Part shown: piece after piece, positions 1 through 11,610 of the stretch
Position numbering within the stretch: position 1 is the first letter of the stretch
Layout: every line of letters begins with the position of its first letter
Source of the DNA: Dryas octopetala
Lineage: Eukaryota > Streptophyta > Magnoliopsida > Rosales > Rosaceae
Assembly: GCA_963921425.1 (NCBI GenBank)
Contig: OY992838.1
Span: forward strand, 15,128,001 to 15,192,000
Length of the DNA: 64,000 nucleotides
Direction of reading: 5' to 3'
The notes under the pieces: model-generated
Seen by the model: only the letters and a program-made list of their open reading frames with translations
Told to the model about the DNA's origin: nothing
The model's database searches: none
Translations under genes and position numbers: made by a program

Positions 1-896
1 TGCACTAATTTTATGGTCCCTTCAGACAAGGTCTTCGATCAAGTCTTCTTCATCAGTCTAGCACTATCAATCTTTCAGGTAGGAGTAGGACCCATCTCAA
101 GTCTCAAACCCTACTGTCAAAATCCAATAAAATGCAAAAGTTGCATTTAACTTTAAAGAGAAAAGACACAAAGACTTATGATTGAGAAACGAAAGTGAAG
201 GAGAAAGTTGGAAACACCTTCCAAGTCTTTAACCTTATTATTTTGTTTTTTTTTTTTTTTTGGTGACTGCGAGCCAAAGGCCCAAACAGAAAACAATTTG
301 CACCTAACTTTATTGAGGAACATAAATTAATTTACAGTAAATATAAGAGACGAAGACTTTGACACAGTTATGGGCAATATTTCCTATTAGATACTTATTT
401 ACTTTTCCTTTCCTATATATAGGAGATACCCAATATGTAATCAGTATGAGAGAAAATATATTTTACTTTTGTATTGCTAATTTTAGCTTTAGCTCGTTAG
501 CAAGATGGGTTAACCCATCACTGTTATGGACATCTTCAACTTATTCTGATAAAATATGCTCTCTGGCTTATTTTCTTATATTGCATGAATTCTGGCTTAT
601 TTTCATATATTGCATGAATTCTCACTCTTTGCAATTCACCTGTTCATACATGCTTGCCGTGCTGTCACTCTTCTCCTGTTCTTAGTCTTTTTCTACTCAT
701 ATGGATGAACTGTTCTTAGTCTTTAAAGATGACAAACAAAGACTTTGACTCAAGCGTGTGAAAAACTCCATGGAAAAGAAATAAAAGTGAAAGAAATATT
801 GGAAAGACTTCTGAACCCTGGAATACTTACCAACTTATTACAGAAGAGAGAACAGGGCCCTTAGAATAATTATAGCTAATGCAGGGCAGTTGGCAC
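1..896. other. Upstream intergenic region, no gene seen
   Basis: AT-rich DNA before the receptor kinase gene. A 29-bp unit (TCTGGCTTATTTTC...) is present twice in tandem at about 562-590 and 591-619. An open frame at 359-685 has no recognisable domain and a biased, low-complexity composition, so it is not called as a gene. Confidence 0.6.
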
Positions 897-904
897 TATA
901 AATA
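897..904 (+). promoter_or_regulatory. TATA box of the LRR receptor kinase gene
   Basis: TATAAATA lies 47 bases before the start codon at 951. This leaves a short leader of about 20 bases if transcription starts near 930. The match to the plant TATA consensus is direct; the transcription start is inferred. Confidence 0.6.
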
Positions 905-950
905 AGTACCAGAAGTAGTATAAACATTATATACACCAAAAAGAAAAACC

Positions 951-3900
951 ATGACATCTTCAAAAGTATCATGCTCTGTTGCTTTTTGCCTTATCTTGTA
1001 TGTTGAGCTGATTTCATCACCAAACTTTGCTTTTGCTTCTGCTGCTCCTACTGAAGCAGAGGCTCTTCTCAAATGGAAAGCCAGCTTTCATAATCAAACC
1101 CAGTTCAATAATCTCACCTCATGGACTTATCTTCCCAGTAACAATGCCACCAATTCTTCCACCAATCATAAACCAAATACAAGCCCATGCATTTGGGCTG
1201 GGATTTCATGCGACGCTGCTGGAAGTGTCACCTGGATAAACCTTACCAACTCTGGTTTACAAGGTACGCTACATGAATTTTCTTTCTTGTCGTTCCCTAA
1301 TCTTGAATATCTTGACCTCAGCATCAATCAACTCTTTGATCCCATCCCACCTCAGATCAGTTCCCTCTCAAAACTCGTTCATCTTGATCTCTCTGACAAT
1401 CAGTTGTCTGGGAGAATCCCATCAGAAATCGGTCTACTAACAAATCTTACCCATCTCTATCTTGGGGAAAATAAGTTTTCTGGCACAATTCCTACTTTTT
1501 TAGGTGATTTGAGAAATCTTACCATTCTCTATCTTTGGGGAAATAAGTTTTCTGGAACTATTCCTAAAGAGTTTGGGAACTTGAAAAAGCTAACCATGTT
1601 ATACTTGGGAAACAATCGACTTGGAACTATTCCTAAAGAGATAGGGAACTTGAAGTCTCTGGTGTACCTAGATTTGGGCAAGAACCAATTCACTGGTTCA
1701 ATTCCTACTTCATTAGGTGATTTGAGAAATCTTACCCATCTCTATCTCAATACAAATAAGCTTTCTGGTTCAATTCCTACTTCTTTAGGTGATTTGAGAA
1801 ATCTTACCATTCTCTATCTTTGGGGAAATAAGTTTTCTGGAACTATTCCTAAAGAGATAGGGAACTTGAAGTCTTTGGTGCAGCTAGATTTGAGCGGGAA
1901 CCAATTCATTGGTTCAATTCCTACTTCATTAGGTGATTTGAGAAATCTTACCCATCTCTATCTCAATACAAATAAGCTTTCTGGTTCAATTCCTACTTCT
2001 TTAGGTGATTTGAGAAATCTTACCATTCTCTATCTTGGGGGAAATAAGTTTTCTGGAACAATTCCTAAAGAGATAGGGAACTTGAAGTCTTTGGTGTGGC
2101 TACATCTGGGTGACAACCAATTCACTGGTTCAATTCCTACTTCTTTAGGTGATTTGAGAAATCTTACCATTCTCGATCTTTATTCAAATAAGTTTTCTGG
2201 AACAATTCCTAAAGAGATAGGGAACTTGAAGTCTCTAGAGCAGCTCGATTTGATCGAGAACCAATTCACTGGTTCAATTCCTACTTCTTTAGGTGATTTG
2301 AGAAATCTTACCCGTCTCTATCTCTCTACAAATAAGCTTTCTGGAACTATCCCACCGGAAATAGGAAATCTCACGAGGTTGGCAGTATTGCAGTTAGATA
2401 ATAATGAATTAGTTGGTTATTTGCCCCAAAAACTTTGTCAAGGTGGATCACTCGCAAACGTATCAGTAAGCAACAACCATTTGACTGGTCCAATCCCCAA
2501 AAGCTTCAAAACCTGCATGAGCTTATTCAGATTGTGGCTTGATGGGAACCAATTGACAGGCAATATATCTGATGATTTTGGTGTCTATCCAAATCTTCAT
2601 TTTATAGATATAAGTGACAATAAATTTTATGGTGAAATCTCACACAACTGGGTACAGTGCCCGCATTTAACAACCTTACGAATTGGAGGAAACAACCTTA
2701 CTGGGAGTATATCACCTGAAATTGGCAACGCAATCCAAATTCAAGAACTCAATCTTTCTTCAAATCGTTTAGTTGGAATTATCCCAAAGGAGTTCGGGAG
2801 GTTGACTTCTTTGCAGAGGTTGATGTTGGATAGAAATCAATTGTCTGGTCGTGTACCCTCAGAATTTGGATCATTGACTAATCTTGAGTATCTCGACTTG
2901 TCCACAAACACATTCAATGATTCAATTCCTAGCCTTCGGGGTGACTTGGTCAAATTATTCTATTTAAATTTGAGCAACAACCAGTTTAATCAAGGAATTC
3001 CAGTTCAGTTGGGGGAATTAGTTCACTTGACCCAACTTGATTTAAGTGGTAACTCGCTTGGAGGTAAGATACCATCAGCAATGGGCAATTTGGAGAGTTT
3101 GGTGAAGCTGAATCTTTCCCACAATAATCTTTCTGGTTTCATTCCAACAAGTTTTGGCGGTATGCACGGCTTGTTGAATATTGACATATCCTACAATGAC
3201 TTGGAAGGTCCCCTTCCCAACATCAGCGCATTTCAAGATGCTTCCCCAGAAGCGTTACAAGGCAACAAAGGATTGTGTGGCAACGTTGGTGCTTTGCAAC
3301 CTTGCAAACATGGCTCAAAAAAGGAAAAGGACCACAAACTCATATTTGTAATCACATTTTCTCCTGTGGCAGCACTTTTCCTTCTTTCTTCTATATTTAC
3401 AATTGTCTTTGTAGTAGAAAGGAAAAAGAAGCATCAGCATCTAGAAGAAACCATTGCGCATGAAGAGGTTTCTTTTTCAGTTTTAAACTTTGATGGAAAA
3501 ACCATGTATGAGGAAATCGTAAGGGCAACCGAGGATTTTGATTCTAAATATTGCATTGGGAAAGGAGGACAGGGAAGCGTCTTCAGAGCAAATTTGCGAT
3601 CCGCCAACATAGTTGCTGTGAAGAAACTCCACCTTCTATGCAATGGTGAGAAGAATTTTCAAAAGGAGTTCTTGAATGAAATAAGGGCACTAACAGAGAT
3701 ACGACACCGAAATATTGTGAAGCTTTATGGTTTTTGTTCCCATAAACGGCACTCATTTTTGGTGTATGAGTATCTAGAAAGGGGTAGCTTGGCCACAATT
3801 TTGAGCAAGGATGATGAAGCTAAAGAATTGGGGTGGAGAAAAAGAGTGAATATTGTTAAAGGTGTAGCTCATGCCTTGTGCTACATGCACCACGATTGCT

Positions 3901-4711
3901 TGCCACCAATTGTGCATCGAGACATATCAACCAAGAACATTTTGGTGGATTCTGAATATGAGGGTTGTGTTTCAGACTTCGGCACTGCTAAGTTCTTAAA
4001 CCCAGACTCAACTAATTGGACTGCCCTTGCGGGCACATACGGATATGTGGCACCAGGTAATATTGTGGTTTTATGTCTTTTATATTATTGTATATTTAAC
4101 ATATTTTATGGTTTTATTTTTAGACCAATCATTCGTTTTCATGGTTAGGATGAGGTTAATTAAGGATAAACATGTTACACTAATAATTAATCCGTGATAG
4201 CATGATACAATTTATGCAAGATATGATTAATTTTTTTAAACTTTCATTGAATAGTTATTCCTACATACTAACAATGCCATTGTTATATGAGCTTTTTCTT
4301 TAAGCAGAGCTTGCTTATACAATGGAAGTGAATGAGAAATGTGACGTGTATAGCTTCGGAATAGTAACACTGGAAATAATTTTGGGAAGGCATCCGGGTG
4401 ATCTTCTCTCATCTGTAGCATCAGGGTCATCGTCATCATCATCCTCGTCGTCTTCATCTGCATTACCAGCCAATCAAATCCCTATTCTAGAGTTTTTGGA
4501 CCAACGCATTTCCCCTCCTACACATCAAGAAGCAGGGGAAGTGCTCACTCTTGTGAAGACAGCGTTTGCCTGCTTGAATGCTAGTCCGCAATCTCGTACA
4601 ACAATGAAACAAGTTTCTCAACACTTCTCAGCTCAAAGGCTGCATTTGTCAAAGCCATTGCGTATGATAACCTTTGGTGAATTGCTGGCACTCCATGGTT
4701 TGACTACCTGA
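951..4711 (+). CDS. LRR receptor-like kinase, MIK2 (MDIS1-interacting) type
   Basis: Two exons, 951-4056 and 4308-4711, give 1169 residues. The GT-AG intron falls inside the kinase domain ([23 protein letters not shown]), as in LRR subfamily XII/XI-like MIK2 genes. The order is: signal peptide (about 1-29), a cap region with CIWAGISC, some 24-26 leucine-rich repeats with the IPxxLGDLxNLTxLxLxxNxxSGxIP pattern, a transmembrane helix near 797-823, then a kinase. Kinase motifs are complete: GKGGQGSVF glycine loop, VAVKK lysine, HRDIS catalytic loop, [15 protein letters not shown]. An active plasma-membrane Ser/Thr kinase that senses an extracellular ligand, probably a peptide, is expected from the family; the ligand is unknown. 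Oddities are near-identical 72-bp repeats in the LRR part, an eleven-serine run after [10 protein letters not shown], and RTTM where RPTM is usual near the end. Confidence 0.9.
1503..2360 (+). repeat. Near-identical 72-bp LRR units in a 216-bp higher-order array
   Basis: The string GGTGATTTGAGAAATCTTAC recurs at 1503, 1716, 1788, 1932, 2004, 2148 and 2292, with spacings of 72 and 144 after the first. The blocks starting at 1716 and 1932, and at 1788 and 2004, repeat every 216 bp, which is three LRRs of 24 residues. Repeats elsewhere in the gene are much more diverged. This points to recent unequal exchange or gene conversion within the ligand-binding ectodomain. Confidence 0.9.
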
Positions 4712-5162
4712 GGAATTTGCTTCTTTCCTATACATATTTTACTTTGTGTGAGTCTTCTTCGTAGAAGAAAGGTTCTTCCTAGATGTTTTCTTATTGTAAT
4801 CTATTTCATGTACTTGTGTGCGATATATGCTTCTTGTATAATGCATGTAGGATGCCTCAATGTTAAAAGTGTGGCTTTTCCTTGTGAGAAATTATAGAGA
4901 ATAAAACAATGGCTTCTTATATGCCTATACTTTATATGCAAAATGACTAGCAACAATACAATATATATAAACAGGACCAATACAAAGCTACAAAGACTAC
5001 CAGGTACGTTGAAACGTGGCAGTAATTACAGTGGCATTACTATATATGGAATATGGACAGCTACAAAGAAAAAAAGGGCCACGTACAGACTCATATACAA
5101 ACAGAGCCATTCTCGTTTTCAATTTTCTTATACAGAGAGAGAATCAGAAAGCAAAAGTGACA
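4712..5162 (+). other. 3' region of the kinase gene and spacer
   Basis: AT-rich DNA with possible polyadenylation signals (for example GAGAATAAAACA near 4899). A TATATATGG string near 5040 is a plausible relic promoter for the annexin pseudogene that starts at 5163. No other gene is seen. Confidence 0.5.
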
Positions 5163-5194
5163 ATGTCGACCCTTCAAGTCCCTAATCAGTTAGT

Positions 5195-5268
5195 CTTGAG
5201 TTGCTCACATTCTTTGGATGCAGAACGAACTTGATCCTTCTGCATCCGAAGACTGTGAGCAACTCAAG
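5195..5268 (+). repeat. 31-bp inverted repeat (hairpin) made from annexin exon 1
   Basis: The arms 5195-5225 and 5238-5268 pair over 31 positions with one mismatch and one G:U pair, around a 12-base loop. The 3' arm is the annexin coding strand (reads SASEDCEQLK). The 5' arm is an inverted copy of it, inserted after MSTLQVPNQ. If transcribed it would form a microRNA-precursor-like foldback carrying sense and antisense annexin sequence. Pairing is seen directly; transcription and processing are not known. Confidence 0.85.
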
Positions 5269-6106
5269 TTCCTTTATATTTCTGATCATTTTCTCTTTTG
5301 CACCATTTCTTTTTCCGATCATAATCCACCACCCCATTTTTAATTGGCCTCAAGATTGATTCTCGACCAAGTTGACCAACCCTATTTCACTGGTCTGATT
5401 GTTAACGTTAAATATGACGTTAATGATCTGATAATGGAAAACGAGCCGCCTTGTTATTCATATTTATTCTTCTAATTCTATATGACTCTGTTGTTAAGCT
5501 TGTATGTGGGGTCTTCTGGGTTGGTGAATGGTCCATGTGAATGTAAACGATGTATCTGTTAAGCTTGTTTTACATGTTGAGCACTTCACTCTTCACCAAA
5601 GCTTTTTTTTTTTTATCAGAGGAAGATCGATAATGTATTTGGGATAATTCATCTGAAACAAAAAGAAAAAGAAAAAAAGATTGCTATATATAGATATATA
5701 ACAGGTTTGTAAATAATCCGATTTGACATGGACTGTTTAAGAGGGATGCATGAGTATTTATTAATGATGAAAATCCTTAGAGAAAGAAAAGGTTATTCAG
5801 TTCTTACCGTTAGAAAGCGTGTCCTTTGATAGCAGAAGCAATATAGTGAAGCTAATTATTAGATCTGGTTGATTCTTGAAAATGTAGTATTAATTTTCTA
5901 AATATTACACCTGGCTTTGGAAACCATTTGAAATACATTTCAACATTGTCTGATGTGCAATTTATAGTCACTTTTAACAACATAAATTTTCCTTTGATTT
6001 GATAAATTTTCCCAGCATGATTATAATTATTTTACCGCTAATAGTTTAGACCAGAGTTGTTATCAATCACTTTCATGTTCAAGTTGTTTGGATTTATGTA
6101 ATCTTA

Positions 6107-7609
6107 AATTTTTTATCAATATGATTGTAGGAAGGGGGACCAATGAGTTGATCATATTCATTTTGGGGCACAGAAATGCTGCTCAAAGAAAGGTTATTCA
6201 AAAAACATATGCTGAAGCTTATGGTGAAGATCTCCAAGTGACTTTGAGGCCACTTTTGGAACTGAACAAAGAACTTTCAAGTGACTTTGAGGCCACTTTT
6301 GGAAGGTACTTTGTTTTACATTAGTTGTGTTCATTTAACTGCATATGTTTTACATAGACTGATACCATGATTCTTCCAAGACAAGGCAAGGCATATGCTA
6401 TCAATATTTGCAGCTTTCTTTTTTTCTTAATTGGATACGAATCCATGATACTAGTTTTCACAAGCTTAATCTTTGGGCTAATTAACTTATGGGAGGAAGT
6501 AAACACATCCGTTGATAGAGCTAACATATTTGGTTTTCTGAATTTCTCTAAATCAGAAGGGCCGGGGTACTGCTTTGGACACTTGATCCAGCTGAACGCG
6601 ATGCACTTTTGGCCAATGAAGCAACAAAGAAGAGAACTAAAAGCAGTCAGGTTCTTGCAGAAATAGCTTGCTCTAGGTCTTCACATGATCTACTTTTGGC
6701 AAGGCAGGCTTATCATTCTCGCTATAAGAGGTCCCTTGAAGAGGATGTTGCACATCACACAACTGGGGACATCTGCAAGGTACAACTTTTTGAGTGTAAA
6801 AGGAATATAGATTATCTTCTAATAGAAGACTTTTCCACTTGAGATATCTAGGTATTAACTGGATATGAAGTTCCTTTTCTATTGTTTTGAAAAAGAAAAA
6901 AAAAAAAAAAACAATGTCCTTTTCTATTGTAGACATATGAATTTTTTATCAATATGATTGTAGGAAGGGGGACCAATGAGGTTGATCATATCCATTTTGG
7001 GGAATAGAAATGCTGCTCAAAGAAAGGTTATTCGAAAAACGTATGCTGAAGCTTATGGTGAAGATCTCCCTAAGGAACTGAACAAAGAACTTTCAAGTGA
7101 CTTTGAGGCCACTTTTGGAAGGTACTTTGTTTTACATTAGTTGTGTTCATTTAACTGCATATGTTTTACATAGACTGATACCATGATTCTTCCAAGACAA
7201 GGCAAGGCATATGCTATCAATATTTGCAGCTTTCTTTTTTTCTTAATTGGATACGAATCCATGATACTAGTTTTCACAAGCTTAATCTTGATCCTGCTGA
7301 ACGCAATGCACTTTAGGCCAATGAAGCAACAAAGAAGAGGACTAAAAGCAGTCAGGCCCTAGGTCTTCACATGATCTACTTTTGGCAAGGCAGGCTTATC
7401 ATTCTCGCTATAAGAGGTCCCTTGAAGAGGATGTTGCACATCACACAACTGGGGACATCTTCAAGGTACAACTTTTTGAGTATAGCTCTTTCAGTCTAAA
7501 AGGAATATAGATTATCTTCTAATAGAAGACTTTTCCACTTGAGATATCTAGGTATTAACTGGATATGAAGTTCCTTTTCTATTGTTTTGGAAAAGAAAGA
7601 AAAACAATG
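6107..7609 (+). repeat. Tandem duplication inside the annexin pseudogene
   Basis: Copy A spans about 6107-6917 and copy B about 6940-7609; both include exon 2, intron and exon 3. They differ by discrete events. Copy A has an extra 24-bp repeat (AGTGACTTTGAGGCCACTTT...) in exon 2. Copy B lacks about 110 bp of intron 2 and the 5' end of exon 3, joined at CTTAATCTT|GATCC, and part of QVLAEIACS. In copy B exon 2 the reading frame is clean ([17 protein letters not shown]), so A acquired its insertion after the duplication or B retained the older state. Confidence 0.9.
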
Positions 7610-8733
7610 TACTTTTACAATTTAATGCATTCTTTTATCAGTCCAAGAAGGCTGTATGACATTTATTTTCTGATTGGTTTAGCAACCATTTGTTTAGACA
7701 GGTGCAGTGAATGATGAGTGGTGCTTTTCACTTTTGAATTCATGAAAATGCTTTCTTAAAATTAAAAGGAAAATAGACTTCCTAGACAGGTAGACTTTAA
7801 ATATATGTGTGAGTGAAAATGATTAATCATATAATGGCTGGTGGCAATGGAACAGAGTTAGCCCAGTCTCAAGGGCAATAAAGAAAGGTCCTAGCAAAGC
7901 ACTGGCTATAGTCATCCATTGATAAGCCTTCTTTTTTCAAATTTGTTAATGTTAGTTATATATATTTTTTGCTGGGCAAGTTAATTTTTTTATGGACTTA
8001 CCATATCAAAGTTTCTATTTCATTTGAGAATTTTTTTCTCCTTGCAACAAAGAGAGATTTACTGTCAAACTTTGCTCTTCCCAGCTTTTGGCACCTCTTG
8101 TTAGCGCATATAGATATGAGGGAGATGAGGTGAACATGACTCTGGAAAAATCAGACGCTAAGATACTCCATGAAAAGATCTCGGAGAAGGCCTATCAGGA
8201 TGTTGGCTACAAAAATGAAAAACAATGCATCTCTCAATCACAGATCAATGAATTTGATCAAAGCACAGATCAATGCATCTCTCAATCACTACAAAAATGA
8301 ATTTGGGAATGATATCAATAAGGTATCCTCGAATTTCTTTTCGTGCTCTTTACATGATTCTGTTATAAGCTTTGCAAAATGCCTTTGTAGTTTGGAAGGC
8401 TAGACTTTTCTTCTACAGAATATTGGTTTTGTGTTTCAAGACTTTTCTTAAGGAAAAAATGCTTCAGTTGTATAGTTAGTACTAACAAAATCATGATTGG
8501 TTGACCAAGATGATGACCTTTGCTTCATTTCTCATCATTGTTGTTGTAAAAATCCGTCTAGGCCTTTTTAGAAGGAACATTAAAAGGAAGAAAAGAAACC
8601 TGGATGGATATGGCAACCTTAAAAGGCTTACTCTAATTTCTTAGACTTGAAAGCTGACCCCAAGGATGAGTACCTTGCAATACTAAGGGCCACAATGAAG
8701 TGCTTGATTCGCCCTGAGAAGTATTTTTTATTA

Positions 8734-8911
8734 TGAAATAAATAGTTGCCTTCAGTAAACTTGAAGTTGTTAGAGTAGGGGTTTATTCTCTTTTGTTAGA
8801 GAACAACAACACTTCTCTTTTGGCTAAAACACACATCATTTCTTCAGGAGGTCCCGTGAAAAATATCCTCTTGCAGAGAAGCATGAAGAGGGCCCTGGCA
8901 TGAAGAAAAAA

Positions 8912-8961
<50 letters not shown>

Positions 8962-9898
8962 CATTATAAGCTTGAAGAGGACCCTGCATGAAGAAAAAAT
9001 GATTAGGACATGAGAGAGAGAGTGTGTGTTATAAATCACTTTTAAACAAAACTAAGCCCAGCCCACCTTGAAAAACAAAACGACACAAGCCTTCTTGTTA
9101 CTTAGTAAAAGTATAACTTGTATCTGTATAGTCTCCAGTTGCTGAATAGCACAAGCCATGGGCCAATGGCCATAAAAGCAATCATAGAATTCTAGTAAAA
9201 AGAAGACGAAGTTTGGTCCCGTAGAGTGTGAGAGAGTATATGATGTCCAAGCATATGGACACATATTTCATTAATAAATGCAAATGTGATCAACTTGATT
9301 GATGTGGGATTGCTTGTAAATTTCAGGTGCCAAGTTTTGTAAGCTCAATCTTAAGTGTTGGAAGTGGAAGTTTGGAAACCAAGTTGTATATTTCATTATT
9401 GCTGGTTTGGTAAGCTTCAAATTTCAATCTTAAATTCTTAGTTGCATATTGCTAGAAGTAAGGTTGCTAGGTGTATATTTTCTGTTTATTAATGAAATTT
9501 CCTCGTACTGTCAAGGGTTTTTTTAGCCCACCCCACTTTCAGATCCTGGATCTGTCCTTGATGGCAAACCAATTGACTTGGCTTATACCCCGTGCAAAAC
9601 CATTTCCAAACATATCTCCCAATCTTTTCTAGCATACCCACATCTCCCAATCACTCTCCAAACCAATCAGCATGGCCTCTGTATACACAGCTTGGATTGA
9701 TCATTTTGGGATGTGTTTGATCAATTAGCACCCAGCCATCTCCACCCAAGCAGCAGGCACTACACGTGTTTGACGAATTGCTCCAACCAAGTGAATTGTC
9801 TCAAATGCCACCCAATACACTTTAACACAAAAAATTACTCCGGTTGGTAAAAAATTTAAGCCCAAACAGTTTCTGAAGAGAAGGAACCACTTGCAACA
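8734..9898. other. Spacer with a GA microsatellite and flanking duplication
   Basis: A (GA)n run of about 45 bases lies at 8914-8959. It is flanked by two similar 35-bp pieces (GCATGAAGAGGGCCCTGG..., 8881-8913, and GCTTGAAGAGGACCCTGC..., 8970-9002), so the microsatellite sits in a small tandem duplication. Open frames across the run are repeat artefacts. Nothing else is recognised up to 9898. Confidence 0.6.
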
Positions 9899-11610
9899 AT
9901 GGAGGAAAACCAAATTGAAACCGCCAAACCGTCCCAAACTTTAATCTCTTTCCCTCCTCACCGTCGAAGACACCTCAGGAGCGAAACTTACCGTACCTTG
10001 GTTCGCATACTATCTCACTGCTACAACAAGTCGCAACATTCAATTCCATCTCAATATGTACCTCAGGAGCTTAATCAAGGTAGTCGAATTTGCATATCTC
10101 AGTTTTTTATTTTTTATACTGTTTGGTTATTGAGAAATCGAATTTCACTTAGTGAAACTGATTTCTTTATTACATCAGTAGCTTAGTGATTTGGAATGTT
10201 TAGTTTAAAGTTTTAGATTAGAATTTTGGTTTTTATATTTTTATAGCTAATTTGAGGTTTAATTGTGTTGTTTTACTGATTTTTATATTCTTTATTTTGT
10301 ATTAAGATAATGGCAGCAATGAGTCAGGGCAAGCAACTGAAAAGGAAGTGTATGAGAATGTTGAATTGGTTGCTCCTGAGAGTGTGAAGCCTGATAATTC
10401 AGCAGCTCAACAAGTCACGACGGTTGATGAGAGTTGTGATCCTAATGTTTTCCGAGAAACAATAGAGCAGATAGAAGATTTAATGATATCGGAAGAGAAT
10501 GAGTATCTGTCGAAGCAAAAGGACGCGATGGACATTGAAAATATCTTTGGAATTGGTTTTCAAGATTTGGGGTTTGGTCCTGAACAAATGCTGATGGATG
10601 AGCTTGAGCAGATTGTGAACGGAAATGAAGACAGCACTCCTAAACCCTCAACCACATCATTGGATCAGAACCCGAGTGGGAACGATAAAGTTGAATTGTT
10701 GAATAACCAAGAACGTGATGACTTTCAACGCAGTGTTGCAGTGAGATCTGAAAATGTGGATCAAAAGGTTTGTGACGCCTTTGATTCGTCTTTAAATAAT
10801 ACTGTGGTTGGTGAAATTTCAAATCAAAAGGAGTCTAATGAACACTACGATTCCTTGAGGACTAACACATTGGTTGTAGAGCCTATAATGCAACATAAAG
10901 GAATGGAGACTTCTGTATCTGCTGGGGGTGATACAGAAGCCTTTGATTTCTCTTTAAACAAAGACATGGTTGTTGAAGCTTCAAATCCTAGTGAATGTAA
11001 CAAAGACAAAAGTTCTACACAGAAAACTAATTATTTGGAAGTAGAGCATGAAATGCAGCCGAAGGATAAGGAACTGGAGAAAATAGCTTGCACCAGAAAT
11101 GGGATGACTTCTCCCAACCATATGAATGATAGAGATATTGAAGAGGGAGAAATTTCTGGTGAGGACGGTACAGATGACCGATCAATAGATATGATTTTGC
11201 ATGATACAGTAATGTTTGAGGAAAAGAAGGTCAATGAGGTGCAAATATGTAAAGATGTAATTGGTAGAAAAGAGCACCCTTGCAAGGAAGCAAATGGAAT
11301 ATATTTTGACTATGATTCCTTTGTGGTTGATACTGCTGACAATGTAAAAAATGGTGGAGGAGTGGAACTCAGAGAAAGTAAAAGAACTGAAAACATTTGT
11401 AGACCAGGAGTTGTTAGGGGTAAATATATGAAAGCTATAAAGGCAGATGACTTTGATCCTTTGGTAGAGAGTGGAAGAATTGAAAAGAAAAATAGCCGAG
11501 TTAGGGAGGTTATTGGCTGTCCAGCGTTTTGTACTAATAATCTACCATTGCATGAACAAATCTCAGAGAAAAATACAGCTGGAACCCATGGAATTGCATC
11601 TGAAGAAAAG
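9899..11610 (+). pseudogene. 5' part of an acidic nuclear-type protein gene (CCCH zinc finger-like?), apparently truncated
   Basis: Exon 1 (9899-10079) starts MEENQIETAKPSQTLISFPP and includes HRRRHLRSETYRTLVRILSH. A GT-AG intron (10080-10306) joins it in frame to exon 2 (10307-11610), for 495 codons in all. A good donor (AAAAG|GTATTT) ends exon 2. Read through, the frame stops at 11757. The protein is acidic and low in complexity, with a conserved-looking stretch ENIFGIGFQDLGFGPEQMLM and an acidic motif DIEEGEISGEDGTDD. From memory these resemble the N-terminal halves of plant CCCH zinc-finger proteins of the C3H65/EMB1789 kind; this is tentative. No CCCH finger or further exon is seen before the next gene at 12549, so the 3' part looks lost. 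A very distant or unrecognised exon remains possible. Confidence 0.5.

Larger units (their letters stand above)
5163..8733 (+). pseudogene. Annexin (plant annexin D1/D2 type) pseudogene
   Basis: Exon-like pieces in annexin order, most with AG/GT borders. 5163-5270 reads MSTLQVP then, after an inverted insertion and a frame change, PSASEDCEQLK. About 6132-6305 reads [19 protein letters not shown] and on to SSDFEA. 6562-6779 reads [20 protein letters not shown] through [12 protein letters not shown]. 8082-8322 reads [20 protein letters not shown] to [13 protein letters not shown], with a deletion and an internal duplication of the INASLNH part. 8647-8733 reads LKADPKDEYLAILRATMKCL then RPEKYFLL and stops. 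The fourth annexin repeat (about 70 residues) is missing. The repeat-1 motif GWGTNE is GRGTNE here. Working plant annexins are about 315-residue Ca2+-dependent phospholipid-binding proteins; this copy cannot make one. Confidence 0.9.

Noticed and set aside
359..685. 108-residue open frame upstream of the receptor kinase
   Set aside because: No domain, Phe/Ser/Leu-rich chance composition, and it crosses a small tandem duplication.
5195..5268. The hairpin as a member of the conserved MIR2111 family
   Set aside because: Only TCTGCATCC is shared with the miR2111 sequence as I recall it, and it lies on the other arm. The arm is fully explained as annexin coding sequence.
8783..9039. Minus-strand frames rich in Ser-Leu dipeptides
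   Set aside because: They are translations of the (GA)n microsatellite.
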